64,000 nucleotides of DNA from positions 736,439 to 800,438 of the forward strand of contig JAKSZT010053769.1 of assembly GCA_026826555.1 (NCBI GenBank), in the 5' to 3' direction. The position numbers were made by a program, and so were the translations under genes. Below are positions 1-11,586 of the stretch, piece by piece (position 1 is the first letter of the stretch; every line of letters begins with the position of its first letter). This DNA is from Tolypeutes matacus (taxonomy: Eukaryota; Chordata; Mammalia; Cingulata; Chlamyphoridae). The notes below the pieces were generated by a model. The model had not been told where the DNA came from and ran no database searches. It saw nothing but the letters and a program-made list of their open reading frames with translations.

Positions 1-2357
1 TGTGTTAGTATTGGCAAAGAAACCAACTTATTTTAATTTTCAGCTCCAAAATTTGACATTAATCCAGAAACTTTACAGCTTAAGTTTATTTGTTTGTTGC
101 ATAGCCAACAATTACATTAAGAATATTATGTGGAAAGATAGAGAAGATAGCAGTCTAACTGATATAAATGGCAAAAGTAAAATTTAGAAAAAGTCTATTT
201 TCAAATCTTTCAAAAGTTCTAATTCCTAGAAGGTCATGAAAAGGCTCATAGAAGATTTGTTTTCTCTGGTTGTCCAACTTGACTATCTCCTTCCGTTTCT
301 GCCAAAATAAATATTATAAAAATACTATATTCCCCAGCTGTCAATCAGAAACAAAGATACATGAGCAATGGTACATTTTTGTCCATGTGCACCTTTCCTA
401 TCACAGAATTCACATTAAATTTTGCAAAACTTGGAACAATTTTAGCTGTTCATTAAAGTTGGTCTCCTCACTTCTTCCTTCTCACTTCTCTCACTTATAA
501 TATGCAAAATATTATTGACTATCTTAAAATGAAAACCTTTCTCAGCAATCTATCCGAAATGAATTCTGCCTATGAGTAATCGTTCAAGTTTTTTTTTTTT
601 TTTTAACATTGTAATAATAAAGGTATGATTAATGGCTTGATTTGGGAAATGCTAAGAGACTTAAAAATCTCAATTTTCTTAGAGAGGATTGCTTCAAAGG
701 AGAGGATACATGCTGGGAACAAGGAAAAGATCCAACTGATTTTCTACTGAACAGAGGGGTATGATTCATTAGGTTTTGAATGAGAAAAAAAAGATTAGAG
801 CTCTGTAGTTTGGTGCTGGAAAAAAGCCCCAATTCACACATTGCTAGCTTAAGTGAGATTCTTTTTAATAGACAGATTTTTAAAGGGTATGTTTTAAAAT
901 CTAGTTATAAAAAGAGAGTTTTCAAAACTTTTGATGATGATACCTTGTGAACCAAGATGTTACTATTGTTTAAAAGAAGAAGGAAAATGCTATCTCTGTT
1001 TTTATTGCTGTTATCTTTTGGATAATGCCAGAACTTGAATTTACCAATAGAGGGCAATAGTCAAGCTAGGATAGGCTGCATCTATCATTTTTGTGACTTC
1101 TAATGAGGTAGAAGGACACATAGAATCCTCATCTGCTTTTATGGATATTGCTGTGTAATTGCAGTGTAATTATGGCACACACAGCTTTGGAAAATTATCT
1201 TTGAAGAAAACAGCTGGTTCTCTTTAACAAACCGAGATGAAATCTCATCAATTAAAAAAGGCCAAAGAAAATATTCCAAAAATATATGCTGATAATAAAC
1301 AAGCAACAAAAATCAAATAACATAAAAATTTTAAATGCATAAAACAGAGCTGCTGGTATGAAAAATAAGACAAACAGGAAAATTATGAAGGTAGGAGGTA
1401 CTTCTGATATATTGTTTTATATTACAGTGTAAACATACTTCTTGAAAAGATTTCTGAATACTGGTTTCCTTTTCTCTCTTTTCATTTGTTTCTGTGATTA
1501 TGTAAATGCATCAGTATATATATATATGTATATATATTATATATATATACTGTCTATAAACACATATACATACACATAGGCAGAGAAAGAAATTTAAAGC
1601 ATAAGATATTTTTAAAACCAGTGCTTCTGGAAAAATTACAAAATGATTAACTTTGAGCACTCAACATTTTAAACTTGTAGCTTATTAAACTTTTAGATAT
1701 GCTAATAACCCAATACATCAATGCCTCATACTATAAAAACTCCATATACAAAAATTAAAAGGTACTAAACAGGTCATTAAGGGAACAGTTATCCACAATT
1801 CACTTTGCTCAATGATTTATTTTAATGTTGCCTTAAAATTTAAGTCATTTAAAATGGCTTACAGATGATTGAATTTATAAAAAGAAAATAGAATTTACAA
1901 TTTCAGAAACGTGAATATCAATATCTAAATTTTCTCATCTTCCTACTAGGTTAGATAATGTCAGTGATCAGTTATATTTTGACTCTAATGTAAGCGTTAA
2001 AATAAGAATTGGTAATTTCTTTACACACAGAATGGCATCTCATGGCAATATCATAACTTCAAAGGCAAATATCAATTTCTACACTTACCTTTAGAAATTG
2101 TTTTAATTAATCAACAAACATTAAGTGAAGGTATATTATTTATAGAATTGCACCCTGAGTAGTTAAAATTAGAAAAACTAAACACAATATATGAAATAAA
2201 AAATACATATATACATATAAAGTATATCTGTCAATATGTAATATATATATATGTATAAGATCAAAAAGCAGATAATAATTATATTCCTTTTTAATTGTGC
2301 AAATTGAGTTAAATATCTAACAATATTTTTTGTTTTTACTGTCACTATTACCTTAGT
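1..2357. other. Unique AT-rich non-coding block
   Basis: I recognise no gene or repeat family here. A degenerate (TA)n tract with GTATA interruptions lies at about 1515-1550, and T or A runs at 590-605 and elsewhere are ordinary low-complexity sequence. Open frames are short, lack a recognisable domain and are what stop-poor AT-rich DNA gives by chance. Confidence 0.6.
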
Positions 2358-2505
2358 CAGTGGTTCTCAAAGTGTGATTACTGGACCATTATCATCAACA
2401 TCTTTTGAGAACTTGTTAGCTCCCAAGACAGTCTCTATCTCAGACCTACTGTAGCAAAAATTCTGGGGGTAGAGTCCAGCAATCTATATTAAAACAAGCT
2501 TCCAC
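2358..2505 (+). mobile_element. MER5A-like hAT (Charlie-type) DNA transposon relic
   Basis: The block opens with the hAT-type end CAGTGGTTCTCAAAGTGTG. It continues with ACTTGTTAG, CAGACCTACTG, CTGGGGGTAGAGTCCAGCAATCT and AAACAAGCTTCC in the order of the MER5A consensus as I remember it. The right terminal inverted repeat is missing, and the end is blurred by a local duplication of a TCTATATTAAAACA segment. MER5A is a non-autonomous element with no coding capacity, active in early placental mammals. Confidence 0.82.
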
Positions 2506-2789
2506 TCTATATTAAAACAGCAATTAATATGAAAACAAAGCTGACTATTTGATATTTTTAATCATGACCATTGCTCTTTAAACTTTTCCAATAACTCATT
2601 TCTCCAAGCAGAGGTAAGTAACATATATAAGATTTATTTCTACCTTCAAAATCCATGAAAAAATGTTTGTTTCACTCCATAATGGAATGACATTTAAATA
2701 TCCCTGCTTTAGTTGAAAATAATGCTGTAAGTTGCTTTACATGAGGGTATTCTAGTAGAGAGAGATGTGTTACTTGTCTCCTGTGCTTT

Positions 2790-3007
2790 ATTTTGTTGTT
2801 GTTGTTGAAGTAATAGGGCCAGGGATAAACTCAGGACCTTGTGTGTAGGAACTGGCACTCAGCCACTGAGCCAAATCAGTTCCCCTGAGTTGGCTTTTTT
2901 GTTTGTTTACTTGTTGTTTTTGTTTTTTCAGGAGGCAACAAGAACCAAACCCCACATCTCCCATGTGGGAATCAGGCATTCAACCACTTGAACCACTTCC
3001 TCTCCCC
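2790..3007 (-). mobile_element. DAS-type tRNA-derived SINE, two head units
   Basis: On the minus strand, two tRNA-like heads are visible: one at about 2925-3007, with a head like GGAAGTGGTTCAAGTGGTTGA followed by CCCACATGGGAG and GTTTGGTTC, and a second at about 2808-2880. Simple-sequence linkers rich in GTT separate them. This is the head sequence of DAS-like SINEs of xenarthrans, transcribed by RNA polymerase III from an internal promoter and moved by L1 enzymes. The flanks TCTCCTGTGCTTT (2777-2789) and TCATCTGTGCTTT (3008-3020) match at 11 of 13 positions, a probable target duplication next to the L1 3' end. Confidence 0.75.
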
Positions 3008-3974
3008 TCATCTGTGCTTTTTTTTTATTTAAACAAATCATTTTATTGATATATATTAATAAAGCATATAAATTATCCAAAGTGTAAAATCAATGGTATT
3101 TGATATAATCACATAGTTAAGCATTCATCACTTCAATCATTATTAAAGCATTTTCATTATTTCAATAATAATAATAAATAAAAAACAGACAAACAAACAA
3201 GGAAATTCCTCATGTCTCAAACTCTGTTTCCCCTGCTGTACATACCTGCTATTTCTGGCTATTCTTGCACAATTATTTATTTATTAAGCAATTTTATTGA
3301 GATATATTCATATACCATATGATCTATTCAATAGCTTGTTTTTCAGTTGTTAAAATTCCTTTATTGTAAAATTGTAAAATAGAAACATAGATTGAAAGAA
3401 ACTACATATTTTTAAAAGAGAATGCAAGGTCAGGTTAGATTTAATATAATCAATTATAAAAAACAGAACAGCAACAAATACTTATAAATATAAATAATAA
3501 TTCAAATATAGTAGAAATTAATTATAACATAATTCTAATTTTTATATTGCAGTTCTAACTATTGGACATAATAATCTCTAAGAGTGAAATAAATTATTGG
3601 TTTATTATTTATTTTCCATTTAGGCCACAATTCTTCTGGATAATCAAATTCCTATTTGGGAATTCTTCACATGTTATTGGAATGAATAACAGCAGATAAC
3701 AATTTGCCAACTCATAATTTTATGAGGCAGAAAAACTCAAAATCTTGTTCAATAGTAGTCATGCAAAATCATTATTGATCCAGATATATTATTTTAATTA
3801 AAGAGTATTAATAAGAAAAGGTTAAAGAAAAATGAAGATCCAAAAATATATCTCTTCTCCAGTCCTCCTCAAATTAAAAGCAAGTATTTATTTGTATGAA
3901 GAAAATTACAGAATACTGATCACAGGAACAATTTGCCAGTTGCACTAATTATTGTTCATATATAATATTGTTAT

Positions 3975-4215
3975 TTTTCATTTATCTGATCTACTCCAGC
4001 TCTTTTTTGTTACTATATGTATGGAATACCTTTTTCCAACCTTTTAACCTGGTTGTGTCCTTAAATCTAAGGTGGGTCTCTTGTAGACAACATATAGACA
4101 GCTCATATTTTTTCATCCATTCTATCAGTCTGTCTTTTGATTGGGGAGTTCAATCCATTAGCATTCAGTATTACTGCTGTAAAGGCATTACTTCATCCAC
4201 TTTGTCCTTCAGTTC
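3975..4215 (-). pseudogene. L1 ORF2 fragment: start of the endonuclease domain
   Basis: On the minus strand this encodes the N-terminal part of the L1 ORF2 endonuclease: a stretch like AVILNANGLNSPIKR, then a segment around a CCLQETHLRF-type motif and the beginning of the following strand. It ends at about 3975, where the rest of ORF2 should continue, so the catalytic HIS/ASP motifs of the endonuclease and the whole reverse transcriptase are absent. It cannot be functional. The neighbouring sequence on the 5' side is the ORF1 remnant of the same L1, interrupted by the nested retroposon. Confidence 0.6.
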
Positions 4216-4425
4216 TCTGTTGTCATACCATTCTATTGTCTGTCTTCTTATTCTTTAGTTTACCCTTCCTGATAATCTTCATTTTTAAACTCTTCTCGAA
4301 ATCTCTCACCCTTGCATTTTCATTTCAGGCTGCAGCAAGCCCTTTAGTATCTTTTGTAAATCTATTTTTTGGTAACATATTCTATGAGTTTTTGTTTGTC
4401 TGTGAAGACTTTGAACTCACCCACC

Positions 4426-4440
4426 CTTTTTTTTTTTTTT

Positions 4441-4471
<31 letters not shown>

Positions 4472-5375
4472 TATTCTAAGATGCTTAGATTACATAAATG
4501 CCACACAAAAATTACAGGAATTCTCATGTTCCCCACCTCCCACACCTCCCATAACATCCCACATAAACATCTTTCATTAATGTAGCCCATCACCTGCAAT
4601 GGATATACACATCCTGGGGCCTTGCCACCAAGCACAGACCATAGTTCACATTGTAGATCCCACCTTCTCCCACACAGTTCTGCATGTTATATGCTGATGT
4701 AAAATGTCCTATATCTGTCGTTGTAATGTTACTCAGGATAATTCCTAAGTCCTGAAAAAGCATCTGTATTACAACTGATTTTCCCTTCCCTGCCCCAAAA
4801 GCATCCAATGGCCACTGGCTCCACCTCACTGTTGTAATTTCTTCCATTGCTTGAATCACATTATATCTACAACAAAATACCATTAAGTCCACTCTAGTCT
4901 ATAGCTCTTCCCCCAATCCTGAGGAGTTTGGGATGGTGATGTCCACTCCACCTCCAAGTGAGAAAGGGCTTATATCCCGTGGATACGGTGGATGGGATTA
5001 TCCTGACTACAGTGGCAGGCTCTCTCCATTCCCTGGGATGGCCGTTGTCCATCATCGTCTCCTCGCCAGGTGACTTGGGTGAGTCCATTGAGCTGTAGAG
5101 TAGGAGTTGAAGCTCCACCGAGATTCCAGGCACAGCTGGCACATAGGCAGGCCAGAGGCTCCAGTCTCTGGAAGTACACCTACAAACTCCAGCATCACAT
5201 ACAGGTTTGAATAGAAGGGAGTGATGGACCATGTGCAGGGAGGACTTATTTTAGTCCAACTCTGTCACTCTCAGGAGCACAGATTCCAAAGTAGAGCCCA
5301 CTGACAAGGCATCAATCTCTGGGGCTATCCCCCTTATATAGGACCTGGGTGTCTCCAGAGCCCTCAGGAGCCCCA
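4426..5375 (-). mobile_element. Unclassified ~950-bp retroposon nested in L1 (family X, copy 1)
   Basis: This block interrupts the L1 ORF1 region and is flanked by TCACCCACC at 4417-4425 and 5376-5384. In minus-strand sense it ends in a TA-rich stretch and a poly(A) run, as expected of an L1-mobilised RNA. It matches the plus-strand block 38890-39640 clearly: both carry TATGTGCCAGCTG or close variants, CCTACTCT.CAG.TCAATGGACTCA, AATCCCATC or GTCCCATC, and GGAGTGG.CATCACCATC. Open frames across it differ between the two copies, so I do not regard it as coding. I do not recognise the family; an L1-related non-autonomous element is possible because its tail resembles an L1 3' UTR. Confidence 0.7.
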
Positions 5376-5560
5376 TCACCCACCTTTTTGAAGGACAGTT
5401 TTTCTCTTTCTGTACCCTAAATACCACTTTCTTCTCTCCTCCATGGTTTCTGATGAGAGGACAGCACATAATCTTATTGCGTTTCCCTTGTATATGATGA
5501 TTTGCTTTTCTTTTGCTACTTTTAGAATCCTTCCTTTATCTCTGATATTTGTCATTCAGA

Positions 5561-6050
5561 TTAGTAGGTGTCTCGGGGTAGGTCTATTTGGATAATTCTG
5601 TTTGGAGTGCATTGTCCTTCTTGGATATTGATATTTATGTCTTTCATAAAGGTTGGGAAGTTTCTTGTCATTAATTCCTCAAATATTCTTTCTGCCCCTT
5701 TTCCATTCTCTTCTCCTCTAAGACACCAATAACGTGATTGTTTGTGCATTTCGCATTGTCATTCAATTCCCTGAGACTGTTCAATTTTTTCCATTTTCTT
5801 TTCTTTCTGTTTTCCTGTCTTTTCCAGTTCAGATATTCTGTCTTTGAAATCACTAATTCTGTCTTCGAGCAATTCAAATCTGCTTTTATATGCCTCTAAT
5901 GTATTTTCAATCTCATCCATCATGTTTTTCATTCTTATAAAGTCTGTTAATTTTCTTTACAGGCTTTCAAATTGTACTTTATGCTCTCCCAGTGTCTTCT
6001 TAATATCCTTTATTTCTTTGGTTATATTTTTTATAAATTCTTTTGAAGTG
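5561..6050 (-). pseudogene. L1 ORF1 fragment
   Basis: The minus strand gives pieces of the L1 ORF1 RNA-binding protein in shifted frames: a charged, coiled-coil-like part at about 5800-6050, then LRELNDNAKCTNNHVIGVLEE and, in another frame, GAERIFEELMTRNFPTFMKD. The latter two correspond to the RRM part of ORF1p (the IFEEI..ENFP signature). At least one frameshift and several stops break the frame. The C-terminal part is displaced by the nested retroposon at 4426-5375. Confidence 0.65.
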
Positions 6051-6906
6051 ATTTAGGAGAGTTGTATGACTATCACTGATTAATTGTATTAAATCTTATT
6101 TCTCTTCAGGATATTTGGTTTATTTTATTGGCTAAGCCATCTCTTCCTGTTTCCTAGCATACCTTGTAATTTTTTGATGATATCTAGGCATATGAATATG
6201 TAGGTGAATGTACTCTGATGGCCAATTTCTTTCTCTTGCCTATTTTTCCCCCACAGCTCGTCTTTGATATTTGGTTCAACTTATTCTCAGATTTTAAAGT
6301 TGCCCAGCTTAAGTTTTCAAATTGGGCCAGGAATTCACTAGTGGGGAGTAGATTTTCTCCCAGGGGTTGGATATAGAGAGCACAGAGAACTGTTTTTGCC
6401 CATGCAATTTCCAGACCTTCCAGAAGATGGCACTAGTCAGTGCACATTTCCACTGAATGTATTTCAGTCTATGCTTTCCTGTGTCACTGTGCTGACGCTC
6501 CAGACTGGAGATTCAAAACAGGTGCTGCTGGCTGAATCAACTGAAGGAAAGCACCCTGAATTCCCCTCCCTTTTCCCTTGAAACAGCTGACAGGGAGGAA
6601 GATGTCTGTTCCCCCTCAGAATGCTGCAGTAAGCCAGGGGTTTTCCTCCAGCTTAATAACTTAGGAATGGGGAAGGGAGCCCCTCCTGGCCACCGTGGGG
6701 GCTTGGTAACTCATGTTTGTCATTTTGGCTTCTTCATCTCTATGTCCCTCACCCTCTTGGGAATTGTGTAGTATTGTCCTGGTCTGCTGACCCCCAAAGC
6801 AGGTCCCTCGGATAACTATTAGCTCTTTCTCTGTTGTTTTTGAGAGAGCATTCAGCTCTGCCTGTTAGTTCATTCCATCTTCCTATAATCCCCCCTCCTG
6901 TGCTTT

Positions 6907-9445
6907 TTTAATACCACCAGGCACACATTGCATAGTCTTGTGAGTGCTCATGGCCATTTTCAAAAGCTTAACCTTGATTGAATTTTAGTCTAAGAGTTCA
7001 TTAATTTTTTTCTCACTGTTTATTGGACACTCTATATTAGAAGTCAGTTATGCCTTAATGGAAGCTAAGGTGTGGGACAATCTAGATAGTGAGCACTTGC
7101 AATAATCAAAATTGCTCCTCCCCACCAATGCTAAATCTTCATCCTTGAAAATAGCTGGCAATTGCCCATTAATCACGAGGCTAATTCTCTTGAGAAAGAA
7201 CTTTCAGACATGTCCTCAATATAGACTCAGACTTGCTTAAATTTCAAATTAAATTTCACTTAAACTTTTAAATGGGGAGTCTCAAAATACCAAGATCACA
7301 TCTCATGGGGCTATATTCCCAAACAAAGATGCGTCTAGACTTTTATTCTGAGTGTAACATTGCATGAATTTGGTCAGTCACTACATTTGTTGAATTTAAG
7401 TTTCCTATCTGAACATGAAGTGATAAATATTACAACAATCTTGCTTGTTTAATCTTATGTTTTTAATAAGATGTATAATAGTTACCATTCCTTTAGATCT
7501 ACTGAAGTGCCTTTTCGATGCAGGTATGATTAATTCCATCTTAAAAGGTAATTGTACATTTAATTACATAAAATCTGTTAATACTTGAATAACTTGTTTA
7601 GGCAACATAAAATGAGAATGTATTCAAACAAATGCATTGTAATAAATAAAAAATATATCAGCTATAACAAATTGTCATATTAAAAACTATAGTATTGTTA
7701 GAAACATTTTGTGAAGAAATGTCCAAATGGTAGACCTTTTTATCAACATCAGATGAGTAAAAGGCCATGGTTACATATTACAACTTGTTGCATAATACTG
7801 GAAGGAGTTGACGAGAGCGATTTCTGAGAAACAGGTAGGCATTGCTATAACCTTACATATCCTTTCTGAGAATGCAAGTTAACAGAAATATTAAGTGGAT
7901 AAATATTTAATTCCTGTCAAGAGGACAAGATAAATTAACTAGAATGATAGCCATATGAAAATGCACTTGGAATGATGTTCAACAGTGGTTAATATCACAT
8001 GAGGGAATATAGGCAAACGGTTTAATTGAACCAAAAAAAAAAAAAAATGAAATTGCATCAAAGTTCACAGTTCTAGAATGTCTAAACCAAAGTCAACTTT
8101 TATTGATATTTAAAGCAGTGAAACCACTTTCATCGATCAATTTTGTGTGGTACATGATGCACTATGAGAGACATATCTATAATGTGTTGTATAAAGTGTT
8201 ATAAGTAGTGTTGGCAATATATTAAAAGTAATGTTGATGTTTCAAACAATTTTGACTGATAGTTAACTTCTGATACAGATGACTTAACATATTTGTTAAA
8301 CTTATTTCACTATGAATTTAGCATAAAAATCAGGATGTGTGTTCTTGAAAACTGTTTCTATTATTAGATGAGTATTTTGGATATAAAATACTAGAAATAA
8401 AATTTGCCAAATATTATGTGAAACCAACATTAGAGTTCCTCCTGAGTGTAGGAGACTGAATTAATTAGCCTTAAGGATTTAAACAAGAAATACTAGACAT
8501 AGCCTTCTTGAATTAAATTTAAAAGAGAAATTACAAAGCACATGCACAAAAGAAAGAGAACATATATAAAATATGAGAAAGACAAGAGGCATATATAATA
8601 TCTAAATCATGCATGTGCATACACACTAAAATTGTTACTAATTGTTCCCTATCACATTTTTAAAAATCAAGAACAATAGCACTAAGTTATCAGACTAGTT
8701 TTGCAATGAAGAAATATAAATCACAACCAGATTACTTTCATTAATTCATTTTATCCAAGCTTCTATTTACTTATTATGTTACTATAATTATGATTCAATA
8801 TAAAAGACATAGAATCACAGAATAAGTAGTTTTCTTTGAAACTAAGAAATGAAGAGGACACCTGGAAACAAACACACTTTTAAAAGCCTTACACTAATAG
8901 TTTGACACCTAGGAGTCCCAAAAAGTGAACCAAGCAAGCACTCCAAATCTTTGTTAACTATTGTTATAATTATTGTTGTTGTTGTTGTTGTTTTAATTTG
9001 AAAGTGATCATGTTTATAATGGCAAAATTTAAAGTTTCAAATTTTGGAGGAGTGTAGTTTAGCATTTGACACAGCAAGATCCATAACAATTCGAGCATCA
9101 CTTTGTTTCAGAATCTGTAGAGTTGTCCCCATAAAGCTCTTTTTGTTTCTAATATCCTAAGATCCAGGGGCTTCTGTGAAAGAATATACTGTTTACTTCC
9201 TCCACTCTTTCTTCTTGTGTATAGGCTCCTATAGAAAGAAACCTGTTTTAATCCAGTGCTTAATTAAGCTTCTCATCTCCCAGTTGCTCATTTTGCAATT
9301 CTGTGGCTTTTATTAGCCTGGTGGAATGCTGCATAAGTACCTCAAATCAAACCGCTTTCTTGTCATGAGACTCCTCTCCACAAGGTGGCTCAGTCAAAAG
9401 AATCACAAATCCAGCTTCAAATCTCTTTATAAAGAACACAAGCAG
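6907..9445. other. Unique AT-rich non-coding block
   Basis: I recognise no gene or repeat family. There is an A run at 8034-8047 and a short (TTG)n tract at about 8970-8992. Confidence 0.55.
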
Positions 9446-9458
9446 AAGAACTTTTGGG

Positions 9459-9834
9459 GGAAGTAGATGTGGCTCAAGCAACTGAGCTCCCGCCTACCAC
9501 ATGGGAGGTCTGGGTTCAGTTCCCAGTGCCTCCTAAGGAAGACAAGCAAGGCAGTGAGCTGATGCAATGGGCTGGTGCAGCAAGCTGATGCAACAAGATG
9601 ATGCAAGAAGAGACATATGGAGGAAAGCATAATGAGAGATACAACAAAACAGGGAGCAGAGGTGGCTTAAGTAATTAGGCACCTCTCTCCCACATGGGAG
9701 GTCCCAGGTTAGGTTTCTGGTGCCTTCTAAAAAAAAAAAAAAAAGAACAAGACAAGCACACAACAAACAAACATAGCAAATGCAAACAATGAGGGGATGG
9801 GGAGAATAAATAAAATAAATCATAGAGAAAAAAA
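9459..9834 (+). mobile_element. Dimeric DAS-type SINE
   Basis: There are two tRNA-like heads in tandem. The first (from 9459) has GTGGCTCAAGCAACTGAGCT as A-box region, then CCCGCCTACCACATGGGAGG and the B-box-like GGGTTCAGTTCCC. The second (from about 9648) has GTGGCTTAAGTAATTAGGCA, CTCCCACATGGGAGG and a decayed B box. Each head is followed by an A-rich body with GACAAGCA and ACAACAAAC motifs. The unit is flanked by a perfect 13-bp duplication AAGAACTTTTGGG (9446-9458 and 9835-9847), so the dimer inserted as a single unit. No protein is encoded. Confidence 0.88.
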
Positions 9835-10832
9835 AAGAACTTTTGGGAAGATAGCAGAATGAAAAGATCCAGGATTCACTCCTCCTCCAAAACAGTGAGT
9901 GGACAGGCAGGAACTAACTGAAACAAATGTTCTGGGGCTCTGGAGGCCAGGGGATCATTGCACAGCATCCAGAGAAGAGCAGGAGGAAAAGTTGAAAACT
10001 GTAATAAAGAACTCTGAGTAGCTCACTCTAAATGGCTGCCAACATCCAATCCAAATCTCATGTTGGGCTGCCATAGAGTTGACTCTGCAGACAGAGAGGG
10101 ATGTAGAAGTCCTCTTCCGAAGGGCATGGCCAAACACTGATAATGGATGTGAATTAAGATTGCAGGATCCCAGCTCTAAGCAATGATTGCAGCCCATCTC
10201 AGATGAGGATGGCCATGGCAATTGTTTCAAACCTGGTGGACACAGTACCTCCTTAGAGCTTCAGGAAACAATTTGTTGAAGTGTGCCATCTTAGCAGGCC
10301 AGGAAAGCACAGCCAAGGGGAGTCATAAAAAAGACTTCTGATGTCTTTTTCTTTTTGTTTTTACATGCCTTTCACTGTCTCTAGCTGTTTTTGCTTGAAG
10401 GGCAAATTCTGGGAGGAGGGTCACCCAGTAGAGGACTTTCCAAAGTCAGTATTCCCTAGCCAAAGCAGGGCCAGGGAACCACAAAGGGGGCACATACAGC
10501 TCCAGAGAGCTCTGAGAAGAGGGTCAGGAAAAATTTCTAGAGAAGGAACAGAGGAAAGGAAGCATTCTTCTTGGGGTGAAACAAGTGCACAAACAGTGTA
10601 ATCTTAAATATTGTACTGCATATCCAGGCCAGAATCAGATGAACGAGAGTTGGAAAAAATCTGATCAAACTCAATGTAAAGAATAAATTGAACCAGCTGT
10701 CAAAGAGGAGCCTTAACACAAAGCCAATCACCAATAAAACCATAGGCAGGAGAGAGAAACTGACCTTCAGAGAAAATCCATCAAAATAAGTAGATGCCTA
10801 GGCATCAGCAAAAAATTATAAGCCAAACTTAG

Positions 10833-11262
10833 TGTTTTAGTTTTGCTAAAAGCTGCTGGAATTCAATACCACAGAAATGGGTTGGCTTTTTACAATGGGG
10901 GGTTATTAATTTATAGCCTTACAATTCTGAGATTGAGGAAAATGTCTAAATCAAGGCCTTATCAGGTGATGCTTGTCTGCCAGTCTCCTCTGGGTCTCAT
11001 AGCTTTCAGCTTCTGGCTTGCTCCAGCTTTCTTTCTGCTCCTGTGGCTTTCTCTCTCCTAGGTCCCATTGATTTCAGTTTCTTGTTCTCATGGCTTTCCT
11101 GCTCAGCTTCTGTGGGTTCCTCTCTGGGTACCTGTGACTCTTTCCATATGCATTCATCTATAAAGGACTCCAAGAATAGAGGATTATCACCCACCCTGGG
11201 TCATGCCCTACCGAAGTAATTTAATCAAAGGTCCTTAACTAAACTAATCTAATAATCTAATA
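10833..11262 (-). mobile_element. MaLR/ERVL-like solo LTR, antisense, inside L1
   Basis: The plus strand begins TGTTTTAGTTTTGCTAAAAG, then GCTGGAATTCAATACCACAGAAATGGGTTGGC and a long T- and C-rich part. This is the reverse complement of the 3' end of a MaLR-type LTR (compare the TTTGCTAGGGCTG...CAGACTGGGTGGC start of reversed MLT1 copies). No retroviral genes are present. The right boundary is set by return to L1 sequence at AGACTAAGTGCTGATT. No target duplication is visible. Comparison with the L1 at 28500-29190 shows that about 0.67 kb of L1, including most of ORF1, is missing at the insertion point. Confidence 0.55.
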
Positions 11263-11480
11263 AGACTAAGTGCTGATTGCTCAGCAGAAGCCATGGAGGT
11301 GAGAAGGCAGTGGTATGATATATTTAAGGTACTGGAAGACAACTTGCCTGCCAAGAACTCTTTATCTAGCAAAATTGTCCTTCAAAAATGAGAGATAGTT
11401 TATTCACAGATAAACAGAAAGTGGGAGAGTTCGTCAACAAGAGACCTTGAAATAAAGGGAGTTCTGAAGACTGGAAGGAA
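11263..11480 (+). pseudogene. L1 ORF1 C-terminal remnant
   Basis: AGACTAAGTGCTGATT and GCCATGGAGGTGAGAAGGC align with the ORF1 C-terminal domain coding sequence in the other two L1 copies (29185 and 32675). The encoded string around METMEVRRQWYD is the ORF1p C-terminal signature, and the segment ends near VGEFVNKRP. The N-terminal coiled coil and the RRM are absent, lost with the LTR replacement, so no working ORF1p can be made. Confidence 0.7.
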
Positions 11481-11586
11481 AAGACAGGAGAAAAAGACTT
11501 GCAATAGAGTGTAGAAATGAAAAATATTAGTAAGGGTAACTAAAAGGGTAAAAATAAGACATAACATATAAAAACCAAAGAATAAA

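Larger units (their letters stand above)
3021..6894 (-). mobile_element. Internally deleted LINE-1, antisense, with nested insertion
   Basis: The L1 3' tail is at the left (AAACAAATCATTTTATTGA, minus-sense), its 3' UTR runs to about 3560 or further, and the 5' end is at about 6894. An exact 12-bp target duplication, CTCCTGTGCTTT, flanks the unit (2778-2789 and 6895-6906), with the SINE lying between the left copy and the L1 tail. Read from the 5' end, the element has a 5' UTR (about 6890-6060), an ORF1 remnant (about 6050-5385), the start of ORF2 up to about 3975, and then the 3' UTR. Most of ORF2 is gone. The stretch 3565-3970 is not recognisable as coding. A 950-bp retroposon sits inside at 4426-5375. 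I infer a deletion derivative inserted as one unit. Confidence 0.75.

Noticed and set aside
4590..5232. Minus-strand open frames of 100 and 112 codons
   Set aside because: They lie in the nested family X retroposon. The homologous plus-strand copy (38890-39240) is open in different frames with different proteins, so no conserved coding frame exists.
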